From contig CAYFKR010000012.1 of the NCBI GenBank assembly GCA_964343835.1, positions 1-64,000 of the forward strand: a DNA stretch of 64,000 nt, in the 5' to 3' direction. This DNA is from CALEMW01 sp964343835. GTDB lineage: Bacteria; Krumholzibacteriota; Krumholzibacteriia; LZORAL124-64-63. The translations under genes were made by a program, and so were the position numbers. The notes beneath the pieces were generated by a model. The model saw only the letters and a list, made by a program, of their open reading frames with translations. It had not been told where the DNA came from and made no database searches. Shown in pieces: positions 25,141 to 33,577 of this stretch. The first letter of the stretch is position 1, and every line of letters begins with the position of its first letter.

Positions 25141-26506
25141 GCACGTCGCCCACGATCACCAGGATCATGAAGAGCATCAGCACGATCAGGCCCACCTGGG
25201 TGGCGATGGCCTGGATCCGCTGCTGCACCGGCTTGCCGAACACCATCTCGTAGACGATGAACACCAGGTGTCCGCCGTCCAGCACGGGAATCGGCAGCAG
25301 GTTCAGCAGGAACAGGTTCACCGAGAAGAAGGCGATGAAGCGCATGAGGTGACCCATGCTCCAGCGCAGCATCTCGCCGGCCACCTGTCCCACGCGGATG
25401 GGCCCGCCCACCGCGTCCATGCCCATCTCGCCCATGCTGGACAGGGCGCCCACGATGGACACGATGGTGTCGGTGGTCCACCGCCAGCCCAGCTCCACCG
25501 AGCGCAGCGGCCCCACGGGTCGCGACTCGTAGGCCCGGTCGAAGTAGATGCGGCCGATCATCGAGTCGGGCTGTACCTCGGCGGCCTCGGGCACGATCTC
25601 GCGCTCGAAGGTCTCCCCGTCCCGCAGCCAGGCCACCCGCACTGCCACGCCGGGACGGGCGTTGACGTACTCGGCGATGGCGCCGAAGGAGTGGACGGCC
25701 TCGCCGTCGAGGGCGGTGATCACGTCTCCGGGCTCCAGCCCCGCGCGGTCGGCGGGACCGTCCTTCTGCACCAGCCCGACGCGGGTGTCCTTGGGATCGA
25801 GGCCCAGGAGCCAGCCCTGCTCGTCCCGGGTCGGCGTCACGTCCAGGGCCAGCATGGTGCCGCCCCGCTCCACCTCCAGGGACACGGCCACCGGGTGGTC
25901 GGGGTCGGCCAGGCTCGGGGTCACCACGGCGTTGGTGACATCGCTCCAGACCTCCACCGCCTCCCCGTCCACCGCGACGATCACGTCGTCCACGGCCAGC
26001 CCGGCCAGTTCGGCGGGCGAGCCGACGTCCACGTGGCCCACGGTGGTCGTGGGGATCACCAGCAGGCCCGACGACGCGATGGTCAGCGTGTAGATCAGGA
26101 AGGCCAGCAGCAGGTTGGCCAGGGGGCCGGCCACCACCACGGCGAGGCGCTGCCACGACGGCCGGTTGCGGAAGTGGCGGTCCTCGGGGATGGCGTCGTC
26201 GCGCTCGGCGGCCAGGCGGTCGCCCTCGGCCGTGCCCACGGGATAGTGGGGTCCCTCGCCTGTTCCGGCGTCCTGGATCTCCTCCATGACACCCTCGCCG
26301 GCCATCTTCACGTACCCGCCGAAGGGCACCACCGACAGGGCGTATTCCGTTTCGCCGAACCGGCGCCGCAGGAACTTGGGCCCGAAGCCGATGGAGAAGG
26401 TCTTGACGTAGATGCCGGTCCACTTGCACACGGCGAAGTGCCCCAGCTCGTGGACCAGGATCACCAGGCCCAGGGTCACCACGAAGGCGATCACGACGGA
26501 AAACAT
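25121..26506 (-). CDS. rseP: RseP-type site-2 intramembrane zinc metalloprotease
   Basis: 461 residues. Zinc motif HELGH lies in the first membrane helix (about 19-23) and the second catalytic part NLLPIPVLDGGH in the third. The HFRNRPSWQRLAVVVAGPLANLLLAF segment near residue 112 marks helix two. Two PDZ domains lie between (about 155-225 and 240-310). It cleaves membrane-spanning substrates such as anti-sigma factors after a first cut outside. ATG at 26506 with TAGGAG upstream, nine bases after dxr, last of the long frr-uppS-cdsA-dxr-rseP run. No anti-sigma substrate gene is nearby. Confidence 0.95.
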   Translation of the reverse strand: MFSVVIAFVVTLGLVILVHELGHFAVCKWTGIYVKTFSIGFGPKFLRRRFGETEYALSVVPFGGYVKMAGEGVMEEIQDAGTGEGPHYPVGTAEGDRLAAERDDAIPEDRHFRNRPSWQRLAVVVAGPLANLLLAFLIYTLTIASSGLLVIPTTTVGHVDVGSPAELAGLAVDDVIVAVDGEAVEVWSDVTNAVVTPSLADPDHPVAVSLEVERGGTMLALDVTPTRDEQGWLLGLDPKDTRVGLVQKDGPADRAGLEPGDVITALDGEAVHSFGAIAEYVNARPGVAVRVAWLRDGETFEREIVPEAAEVQPDSMIGRIYFDRAYESRPVGPLRSVELGWRWTTDTIVSIVGALSSMGEMGMDAVGGPIRVGQVAGEMLRWSMGHLMRFIAFFSVNLFLLNLLPIPVLDGGHLVFIVYEMVFGKPVQQRIQAIATQVGLIVLMLFMILVIVGDVLRVLPG

Positions 26507-26515
26507 GGTCTGCTC

Positions 26516-27748
26516 CTATCGGTCCGGCAGCAGCGCCGCCGCGGTGCGGCGGGCCTCCCGGTCGTAGGCCAGGGCGGTGTCCAGGTCGGGCACCGTCGCC
26601 GGCTCGGTGTCGTCGAGGGTCGCGGCGATCACGCGGGGGATGTCCGCGAAACCGGCGCCGCCGTCCAGGAAGGCGGCCACGGCCACCTCGTTGGCCGCGT
26701 TCAGGGCGATGGGCATGCGGCCGCCGGCCTTCCCCGCCTCCCGGGCCAGCCGCAGGGCCGGGAAACGGTCGGTGTCCGGGGTCGAGAACTTCAGCTCGCC
26801 GAGGGCCGCCAGGTCCAGCCGGTCCGTCTCCAGGGGCAGGTGCCGCTCGCCGGTCACGGCGTAGAGCAGGGGCACCCGCATGTCGGGGGCTCCGAGCTGG
26901 GCCATCACGGCCCCGTCCCGGAACACGGCCAGGGAATGCACGATGGATCCCGGGTGGACCACCACGTCGATGTCCCGGTACGGCACCCCGAAGAGCACGT
27001 GGGCCTCGATGACCTCGAGCCCCTTGTTCATCAGGGTGGCAGAATCGACGGTGATCTTGGGTCCCATGTCCCAGGTGGGGTGGGCCAGGACCTCTTCCCG
27101 TCCCGCGTTCGCGATCCGCTCGGCGGACCACTCGCGGCAGGGGCCGCCGGACGCTGTCAGGATCAGGGTCTCCAGCTCTTCGGCGCGGCGTCCCGTCAAA
27201 CACTGGGCCAGGGCCGAGTGTTCCGAGTCCACGGGGATGACCTCGGCTCCACCGCGGTGCACGGCATCGAGCACCAGGGCGCCGCCCACGACCAGGGATT
27301 CCTTGTTGGCCAGCGCCAGCCGGCGCCCGCGTTCGGCGGCGGCCAGGGTCGGCGCGAGTCCCGCGGCGCCCACCAAGCCGTTGACCACGCAGTCCACGCC
27401 GTCCAGGGCGGCGGCGGCGATCACGCCCTCCTCCCCCGGCGGCAGCAGTCGACGTCCCAGCAGGGGATCGGCGGCGGCGGCCGCGTGGGCGTCGGGATCG
27501 ACGACGGCGATCCAGGGCTCCGAGGCCGCTCCCGCCTGTTCGAGCCGACGCACCAGATCCGCCAGCTCGGCCACCCGCGATCGGGCCGTCAGGGCGACGA
27601 CGCGCATCTCTCCCGGGTGCCTCAGGGCCAGATCCACCGTCTGGGTGCCGATGGACCCGGTGGCGCCCAGCAGCGCCAGCGCCACCGGCGCCTCCAGGGC
27701 CCGGGGCGAGCGGCCGAGATGGTAGAGGGGTTCGGGCGCCGCGCTCAC
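26516..27748 (-). CDS. dxr: 1-deoxy-D-xylulose 5-phosphate reductoisomerase
   Basis: Predicted 410 residues. It makes 2-C-methyl-D-erythritol 4-phosphate in the MEP isoprenoid pathway using NADPH and a divalent metal. NADPH site GATGSIGTQT near residue 29; LANKESLVV; metal/substrate region PVDSEHSA; the flexible loop and TASGGPCREW; HPTWDMGPKITVDSATLMNKGLEVIEAH near 220 is the family hallmark. The start is GTG at 27748, overlapping the cdsA stop as GTGA; an earlier start would lie inside cdsA. Its product feeds the undecaprenyl chain made by the nearby uppS. Confidence 0.96.
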   Translation of the reverse strand: MSAAPEPLYHLGRSPRALEAPVALALLGATGSIGTQTVDLALRHPGEMRVVALTARSRVAELADLVRRLEQAGAASEPWIAVVDPDAHAAAAADPLLGRRLLPPGEEGVIAAAALDGVDCVVNGLVGAAGLAPTLAAAERGRRLALANKESLVVGGALVLDAVHRGGAEVIPVDSEHSALAQCLTGRRAEELETLILTASGGPCREWSAERIANAGREEVLAHPTWDMGPKITVDSATLMNKGLEVIEAHVLFGVPYRDIDVVVHPGSIVHSLAVFRDGAVMAQLGAPDMRVPLLYAVTGERHLPLETDRLDLAALGELKFSTPDTDRFPALRLAREAGKAGGRMPIALNAANEVAVAAFLDGGAGFADIPRVIAATLDDTEPATVPDLDTALAYDREARRTAAALLPDR

Positions 27749-28638
27749 GGCGCGCCCGCCAGGCCGAGGGCCAGCACGTGGTACACCAGAGGCGCCGTGA
27801 ACAGCAGGGAGTCGAAGCGGTCCAGCACGCCGCCGTGGCCGGGCAGCAGCACGGCGGTATCCTTCAGACCCGCATCCCGCTTCAGCAGCGACTGGACCAG
27901 GTCCCCTACCTGGGCCGCCACGCCGCCCACCAGGCCGAGCAGCAATCCGGCGTCGGGGGTCAGCACCGGCGCCGCGAACCACGACGCGGCCCACCAGCCC
28001 GCCAGGCCGGCGCCGACCAGGCCGCCCACCGCGCCCTCCACGGACTTCTTGGGACTGACCCGGGGCAGCAGGGGGTGCTTACCGATGGCCACTCCGACCA
28101 TGTAGGCGGCGGTGTCGCACGCCCACGTGATCATGACGGTGAAGCCGAGGGCCCGCAGGCCCGCACTCTCGGGGCCGTCCACGGGCGCCCACTGGCGGAG
28201 CAGCACCAGGTGGGATCCGAGCCAGGCCACCCACAGCACGCCGAGGACGGTGACGGCGGTGTGGACCAGGGCCCGGCCGCCGTCGCGGCGGAAGAGTTCG
28301 CTGGTCATGACGAGCATGACCATGAGGGTCAGGACCGCACCGGTCCAGCCGGGCCGGAGGCTCACCACCACCGCCAGGGCCACTCCGCAGACCAGCACCA
28401 GCCAGCCGTAGGAGCCGTAGCCCCGGGCCTCGGCCAGGGTGTTGAATTCGCGGAGGCCCAGCAGGATCACCAGACCCACCACGCCCAGGAAGATCCAGCC
28501 GCCGGCCATGCCGGCCAGCACGAGCAGCGGGGCGCCGATCAGGGCCACGAGGGCCCGGGGCAGGAGACCCGCGCCAAGGAACCGGCCCCACCGGGAGCCG
28601 GTTCCGCGTCCGTCGCCGCCTGCGGGGGCCGCGTTCAC
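27745..28638 (-). CDS. cdsA: Phosphatidate cytidylyltransferase
   Basis: 297-residue multi-pass membrane enzyme that makes CDP-diacylglycerol, the branch point to all phospholipids. Seven or eight hydrophobic helices are visible. The C-terminal CDP-transferase signature is complete: SLLKRDAGLKD, then LPGHGGVLDRFDS, holding the Asp/Lys/Arg residues that bind metal and CTP. The start is GTG at 28638, overlapping the uppS stop (GTGA). The N-terminus is Gly/Ala-rich before the first helix. Confidence 0.95.
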   Translation of the reverse strand: MNAAPAGGDGRGTGSRWGRFLGAGLLPRALVALIGAPLLVLAGMAGGWIFLGVVGLVILLGLREFNTLAEARGYGSYGWLVLVCGVALAVVVSLRPGWTGAVLTLMVMLVMTSELFRRDGGRALVHTAVTVLGVLWVAWLGSHLVLLRQWAPVDGPESAGLRALGFTVMITWACDTAAYMVGVAIGKHPLLPRVSPKKSVEGAVGGLVGAGLAGWWAASWFAAPVLTPDAGLLLGLVGGVAAQVGDLVQSLLKRDAGLKDTAVLLPGHGGVLDRFDSLLFTAPLVYHVLALGLAGAP

Positions 28639-29483
28639 GACCTCACCTTCAGCAGGCGCTTCCAACGGGCGGGGTCCAGCAGGGAGCCTCCTCCGGAGCC
28701 GTCGTCGCCGCCGCCGTTCTCGGCCAGGCCGCCGTAGCGACGCTCGCGGTCCTGGTAGTCGTGGACGGCGGCCAGGAGGTCGGCCTCGCCGAAGTCGGGC
28801 CAGTAGACGGGGGTGAAGTACATCTCGGCGTAGGCGGTCTGCCAGATCAGGAAGTTGCTCAGGCGGTGCTCGCCGCTGGTGCGGATCACCAGGTCGGGGT
28901 CGGGCAGGTCGGGCGTGTAGAGGCCGGCGGAGATCACGTCCTCGTCGATGTCCCCGGGCTCCATTTCCCCCGCCGCCACGCGCCGGGCCGCCTCGCGGGC
29001 GGCGTGGACGATCTCGCTTCGGCCGCCGTAGGCCAGGGCCAGGTTCAGGATCAGGCCGTCGTTGCGCGAGAGATCCTCGATGGCCTTGTCCAGCACGACC
29101 CGCGCCCGCTCGGGGATGCTCTCCAGGTCGCCGGTGGCGCGCAGCTGCACGCCCTGGCGGTCCAGGGAGGAAAGCTCGCTGCCCAGGACCTCCTCCAGGA
29201 ACATCCACAGGGCCTTGACCTCGGCCTCGGGACGCTTCCAGTTCTCCTGGCTGAAGGTGTAGAGGGTCAGGACCTCGACGCCCATGCGACCGCAGGCCTC
29301 CACGGTGCGGCGCACGGCGTGGCGGCCGGCGCGGTGGCCGGCGACCCGCGGCAGCCGGCGCTTGTTGGCCCAGCGCCCGTTGCCGTCCATGATCACGGCG
29401 ACGTGGCGCGGGATGTTGCCGCGCTCGGCGACCTTCGTGCGGAAGGTCTCGATGTCGAGGTTGCTCACGTCCACGGGATCCAT
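28635..29483 (-). CDS. uppS: Isoprenyl transferase (undecaprenyl diphosphate synthase)
   Basis: 282 residues; cis-prenyltransferase making the C55 carrier for peptidoglycan and other envelope glycans. Catalytic Asp is in VAVIMDGNGRWA near residue 33; GHRAG, TLYTFSQENWKRP and the C-terminal DLVIRTSGEHRLSNFLIWQ (Arg-Ser substrate clamp) are intact. About 25 extra C-terminal residues form a Gly/Asp-rich linker. The ATG at 29483 shares one base with the frr stop. Sits in the conserved frr-uppS-cdsA-dxr-rseP order. Confidence 0.97.
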   Translation of the reverse strand: MDPVDVSNLDIETFRTKVAERGNIPRHVAVIMDGNGRWANKRRLPRVAGHRAGRHAVRRTVEACGRMGVEVLTLYTFSQENWKRPEAEVKALWMFLEEVLGSELSSLDRQGVQLRATGDLESIPERARVVLDKAIEDLSRNDGLILNLALAYGGRSEIVHAAREAARRVAAGEMEPGDIDEDVISAGLYTPDLPDPDLVIRTSGEHRLSNFLIWQTAYAEMYFTPVYWPDFGEADLLAAVHDYQDRERRYGGLAENGGGDDGSGGGSLLDPARWKRLLKVRS

Positions 29484-30031
29484 CAGATCTCCATGATCTC
29501 GGATTCCTTGGCCTTGGTCATGGCGTCGACGTCGTCGCAGAAGCGGTCGGTCAGCTTCTGGATCTCGTCCTTGGCCTGATGGGCCTCGTCCTCGGTCATG
29601 TCGTCGCTCTTCTTGATCTGGTCGTTGAAGGTCTGGCGCACCTTGCGCACCGCAACCTTGCCCTGCTCGCCGTACTCGCGGGCCATCTTGGACATCTCGC
29701 GTCGCCGCTCCTCGGTGAGCTCCGGGATGGGCACGCGGATCACGTTGCCGTCGTTGTTGGGGTTCAGCCCCAGGTCGGCGGCCTGGATGGCCCTCTCGAT
29801 GTCGCCCAGCACCGACCGGTCGAACGGAGCGACCGTCAGCAGGCGCGGCTCGGGGGCGCCCACGTTGGCCAGCTGCTTCAGGGGCGTCGGCGCGCCGTAG
29901 TAGTCCACGCGCACGCTGTCGAGCATGGCGGGCGACGCCTTGCCGGTGCGGATCTTGGCCAGGCGCCGGGAGAGGGTCTCCACGGCGTCGGTCATCTCGA
30001 GTTCGGCTTCCTGGACGAGTTCGTGGCTCAT
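29483..30031 (-). CDS. frr: Ribosome recycling factor
   Basis: 182 residues, normal length. With EF-G it splits the post-termination ribosome. Family blocks: LAKIRTGKASPAMLDSVRVDYYG (residues about 26-48), TPLKQLANV, GNVIRVPIPELTEERRREM (about 108-128) and KKSDDMTEDE near the C-terminus. ATG at 30031 overlaps the pyrH stop by four bases (ATGA) and its own TGA touches the uppS ATG. Confidence 0.97.
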   Translation of the reverse strand: MSHELVQEAELEMTDAVETLSRRLAKIRTGKASPAMLDSVRVDYYGAPTPLKQLANVGAPEPRLLTVAPFDRSVLGDIERAIQAADLGLNPNNDGNVIRVPIPELTEERRREMSKMAREYGEQGKVAVRKVRQTFNDQIKKSDDMTEDEAHQAKDEIQKLTDRFCDDVDAMTKAKESEIMEI

Positions 30032-30753
30032 GACTGCGACTCCTTGGTGACGAGGGTGCCGGACAGCTCTCCGCGCAGGACCCTCAGCAGGTTCTCGGGG
30101 TCGGAGATGTCGAAGACCTCGATGGGCAGGGCGTTCTCCTCGCAGAGGGCCAGCGCCGTGAGGTCCATGACGCGCAGGCGCTTCTCGATGGCCTCGGCAT
30201 GGTCGAGGCGATCATAGCGCACGGCGTCGTCGTGGGCATGAGGATCCTTGTCGTACACGCCGTCCACCTGGGTGCCCTTGAGCAGCGCGTCGGCCTGGAT
30301 CTCCAGGGCGCGCAGGGCGGCGGCGCTGTCGGTGGTGAAGTAGGGGTTGCCGGTGCCGCCGCCGAAGATCAGCACGTTGCCGTCCTGCAGCAGGGGCAGG
30401 GCCAGGTCCCGGGAGAAGCCCCGGGCCAGGGGCGGCTGGGCATGGGGCGTCAGGACATGGGCCTTGGTGCCCTCGGCGCGCAGGTAGTCGCGCAGCACCG
30501 ACGCGTTCATGACGGTGGCCATCATGCCCACGTGGTCGGCCGTCACCCGGTTCATGACGCCCAGGTTGGCCGAGCGGGCCCGGAACAGGTTGCCGGCCCC
30601 AACGACCACGCCGATCTGCACGCCGTCGCGGACGGCCTCGCTCAGCACGTGGGCCAGGCCGGTGAGCTTGTCGTGTCCGAAGGGATCGTCGCCGGAGGCG
30701 AGGGCCTCGCCGCTCAGCTTGAGGAGGATGCGGGAGTAGCGGCTGGCTGGCAC
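30028..30753 (-). CDS. pyrH: Uridylate kinase
   Basis: 241-residue amino-acid-kinase-fold UMP kinase of the bacterial hexameric type. Phosphate loop RILLKLSGEAL at residues 8-18, VVGAGNLFRA, NRVTADHVGMMATVMNA and the FGGGTGNPYFTTDSAAALRA region binding UMP/ATP. It supplies UDP and is allosterically tuned by GTP/UTP in relatives. Start is GTG at 30753 with GGAGG six bases upstream. The tsf terminator hairpin lies 78 bases upstream, so pyrH is partly separated from rpsB-tsf. Confidence 0.97.
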   Translation of the reverse strand: MPASRYSRILLKLSGEALASGDDPFGHDKLTGLAHVLSEAVRDGVQIGVVVGAGNLFRARSANLGVMNRVTADHVGMMATVMNASVLRDYLRAEGTKAHVLTPHAQPPLARGFSRDLALPLLQDGNVLIFGGGTGNPYFTTDSAAALRALEIQADALLKGTQVDGVYDKDPHAHDDAVRYDRLDHAEAIEKRLRVMDLTALALCEENALPIEVFDISDPENLLRVLRGELSGTLVTKESQS

Positions 30754-30830
30754 GTGGGTCCTCCGTGGCGTGCGGGGCCTGGGTGGGATCCCCGTCGTCG
30801 GGTCGCCGGCGGGGACGGATCGGATGAAAC

Positions 30831-30860
30831 GGGGCCCGGACCCTCTCGGATCCGGGCCCC
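30831..30860 (-). terminator. Hairpin after tsf
   Basis: A perfect 10-bp stem (30831-30840 with 30851-30860) with a 10-base loop, eight bases past the tsf stop. The following minus-strand bases are GTTTCATCC, a short T run, so it is probably a partial terminator or attenuator between rpsB-tsf and pyrH. Confidence 0.55.
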
Positions 30861-30868
30861 GGATCTCG

Positions 30869-31462
30869 TTAGCCGCCGATCTGGAAGCGGACGAACCGCT
30901 TGATCGCCATGTTCTCGCCCAGGGATCCGATCTTGGACTGGACGAACTCCTGGATCGTCATGTCCGGATCCTTGACGAACTTCTGCTCCAGGAGACAGAC
31001 GTCGGCGTAGAACTTGTCTACCTTGCCCTGCACGATCTTGTCAATGATGTTGTCGGGCTTGCCCTCTTCCTTCATCTGGGCGCGGTAGACCTCCGCCTCC
31101 TTCTCCACCAGCGTGGCGTCGATGGAGTCGCGGTCCAGGCCCATGGGGCTGGCGGCGGCCACGTGCATGGCCACGTCGTGGACGAAGGCCTTGAACTCGT
31201 CGGTCCTGGCGACGAAGTCGGTCTCGCAGTTGATCTCCACCAGCACGCCCACCTGGCCGCCCGGGTGGATGTAGCTCTCCACCAGGCCGTTGGCCGTGGC
31301 GCGGCCTTCCTTCTTGGCGGCCTTGGCGATGCCCTTCTTGCGCAGGTAGTCGGCGGCCTTTTCGAAATCGCCGTCGCACTCCTGGAGAGCCTTCTTGCAG
31401 TCCATCATTCCGGCGTTCGTGGCCTGGCGCAGATCGGCCACCATCTTCGCGGTGATCGCCAT
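30869..31462 (-). CDS. tsf: Elongation factor Ts (short form)
   Basis: 197 residues; GDP-release factor for EF-Tu. The UBA-like N-terminal domain (MVADLRQATNAGMMDCKKAL, 7-26), the TDFVAR contact motif (NCETDFVARTDEF near residue 79) and a single core subdomain are present. It is the compact form seen in Thermus and many deep lineages, lacking the second core repeat and long coiled coil of the 283-residue E. coli protein. ATG at 31462 with GGGAGG upstream. Follows rpsB. Confidence 0.96.
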   Translation of the reverse strand: MAITAKMVADLRQATNAGMMDCKKALQECDGDFEKAADYLRKKGIAKAAKKEGRATANGLVESYIHPGGQVGVLVEINCETDFVARTDEFKAFVHDVAMHVAAASPMGLDRDSIDATLVEKEAEVYRAQMKEEGKPDNIIDKIVQGKVDKFYADVCLLEQKFVKDPDMTIQEFVQSKIGSLGENMAIKRFVRFQIGG

Positions 31463-31535
31463 GATTTCCTCCCGTCGGCCGGGGATTCCCCGCCGCTTGG
31501 TCTATCGATTGAACGTGGTGTCGATGACGGACCGA

Positions 31536-31564
31536 ACCGTCCGCTCCACGGGGAAGCGGACGGT
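31536..31564 (-). other. Hairpin between rpsB and tsf
   Basis: 10-bp perfect stem (31536-31545 with 31555-31564), 9-base loop, no T run after it on either strand. It may stabilise the upstream message or set the rpsB/tsf ratio; no function can be shown. Confidence 0.35.
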
Positions 31565-31574
31565 CCGGGAATCC

Positions 31575-32348
<774 letters not shown>

Positions 32349-32450
32349 GAGCGTCTTCTTTCGTTGTGGGTTGAGCCTCCCCGGTCTTCATCGGATGCGA
32401 CGAACGCCCAAGGGCGCCACCGGCCGCAGCCTCCGTCCGGGTGCGTGATG

Positions 32451-32475
32451 GAGGCGGGCCTCGGGGGCCCGCCTC
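32451..32475 (-). other. Strong hairpin between rpsI and rpsB
   Basis: A perfect 10-bp GC stem (32451-32460 with 32466-32475) closes a 5-base loop, 25 bases past the rpsI stop. No T run follows on the minus strand, so it may be a Rho-independent-like pause, a 3' end protecting hairpin, or part of the rpsB leader. The rest of the 152-base gap (32349-32500) contains a second small inverted repeat near 32407-32416 and no clear promoter. Confidence 0.45.
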
Positions 32476-32500
32476 TTAATGGACCAGCAGGTCCCGAAGA

Positions 32501-32887
32501 CTACCTCTTCGAGAACTGGAAGCGCTTGCGGGCGCCGGGCTGGCCGTACTTCTTCCGCTCCACCATGCGGGAGTCCCGGGTCAGCAGACCCGCCTTCCGC
32601 ATGTCGGCGCGGTTCTCCTCGTTCGCCGCCACGAGGGCGCGGGCGAGGCCGTGACGGAGCGCGCCGGCCTGGCCGGTCACGCCGCCGCCCCTGACGGTGG
32701 CCCAGATGTCGTAGGTCTGGTCCTCGGTCAGGGCCTCGATCGCCTCGTTGATGATCTGGATGCGCGTGGCGTCGAAATACTCCTGGGCCGGCTTCTTGTT
32801 CACCGTGATCTGACCCGTGCCACCCGGCGTCACCCAGACGCGGGCCACGGAAGTCTTGCGGCGGCCGGTCGCGTAGAACTTATCCAA
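32501..32887 (-). CDS. rpsI: 30S ribosomal protein S9
   Basis: 128 residues. FYATGRRKTSVARVWV at the start and the C-terminal GLLTRDSRMVERKKYGQPGARKRFQFSKR tail reaching the P site (family S-K-R ending) are intact, with GGGVTGQAGALRHGLARAL in the middle. The start is TTG at 32887 with AGGAGG six bases upstream, in a context almost identical to the rplM start. Follows rplM by 40 bases, the usual L13-S9 pair. Confidence 0.97.
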   Translation of the reverse strand: MDKFYATGRRKTSVARVWVTPGGTGQITVNKKPAQEYFDATRIQIINEAIEALTEDQTYDIWATVRGGGVTGQAGALRHGLARALVAANEENRADMRKAGLLTRDSRMVERKKYGQPGARKRFQFSKR

Positions 32888-32927
32888 CGTCTACCTCCTC
32901 CCGGTCCCCTCGGGGCCGGGGTCGTTG

Positions 32928-33368
32928 CTAGCGGACCTTGGGCAGGTCGTAATCGCGGGGCTTCTGGGCGGCATGGGGATGCTCCGTGCCCTGGTAGACC
33001 CGCAGGTGCTTCATCAGCTTCCGGCCGAGCTTGTTCTTGGGCATCATGCCCCAGACGGCGTGGGTGACCACGTGCTCCGGATGCTTCTCCATCATCCTCT
33101 GGATGGGGATGATCTTCTGACCGCCCATGTAGCCGCTGTAGCTCTGGTAGGTCTTCTGCTCCCTCTTCTGGCCGGTCAGGACGACCTTGCCCGCATTCAG
33201 CACGATGACGTTGTCGCCCATGTCGAGGTTGGGCTGGAACGTCGGCTTGTGCTTGCCGCGAAGGAGCGTGGCGATCTGGGTCGCCAGGCGGCCGAGGGGG
33301 ACATCGGTGGCGTCGACGATGAGCCACTCCTTGTCGATCTCGGCCTGCTTCATGCTGTACGTGTTCAA
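32928..33368 (-). CDS. rplM: 50S ribosomal protein L13
   Basis: 146 residues when started at TTG 33368. The family begins with M-x-T-Y-S about 12 residues before the conserved WLIVDATDVPLGRLAT, and here LNTYS occupies that place, with GGAGG six bases upstream. The frame stays open to an ATG at 33533 but that would run through the promoter and leader. Later blocks: NVIVLNAGKVVLTGQK and RMMEKHPEHVVTHAVWGMMPKNKLGRKLMKHLRVY (named by position about 95-130). Binds 23S rRNA early in assembly; in E. coli it represses its own message. Confidence 0.96.
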   Translation of the reverse strand: MNTYSMKQAEIDKEWLIVDATDVPLGRLATQIATLLRGKHKPTFQPNLDMGDNVIVLNAGKVVLTGQKREQKTYQSYSGYMGGQKIIPIQRMMEKHPEHVVTHAVWGMMPKNKLGRKLMKHLRVYQGTEHPHAAQKPRDYDLPKVR

Positions 33369-33369
33369 C

Positions 33370-33541
33370 GTCTGCCTCCAGACTGGGTCCGTCGGGACCG
33401 TTCGCCCGACGTCCTTCCGCATTCCGTGTGGACGGCGCGACGGACCGATCCCCACGACACTCTCAAGGTGTCTGGGAGGTCCGTCTCTCGGTGATCGGGA
33501 CTCACGTGGCCGCTCGATTGCGGAATGCGCCAAAAGCGCAA
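33370..33541 (-). promoter_or_regulatory. Structured leader of rplM-rpsI
   Basis: About 170 bases between the predicted RNA start and the rplM start codon. Visible helices: a small TGCGC/GCGCA hairpin at the 5' end; an 8-bp helix 33478-33485 with 33439-33446 enclosing a 5-bp hairpin (33468-33472 with 33456-33460); and a 5-bp hairpin 33370-33383 whose 4-base loop GAGG is the Shine-Dalgarno. This is a good candidate for L13 autoregulation, known in E. coli, but pairing is by eye only. Confidence 0.5.
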
Positions 33542-33548
33542 GTTGCAG

Positions 33549-33577
33549 AAAATATCAAACGATGGGCCCACTGTCAA
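33549..33577 (-). promoter_or_regulatory. Sigma-70 promoter of rplM-rpsI
   Basis: Consensus TTGACA (33572-33577), 17-base spacer, TATTTT (33549-33554). The -35 hexamer contains the TGA stop of mtnA (33574-33576). This is the best-looking promoter in the window. Confidence 0.85.

Noticed and set aside
33369..33533. A 55-residue N-terminal extension of L13
   Set aside because: The extension would be translated from the promoter and leader region and does not resemble any L13; the family start lies at TTG 33368.
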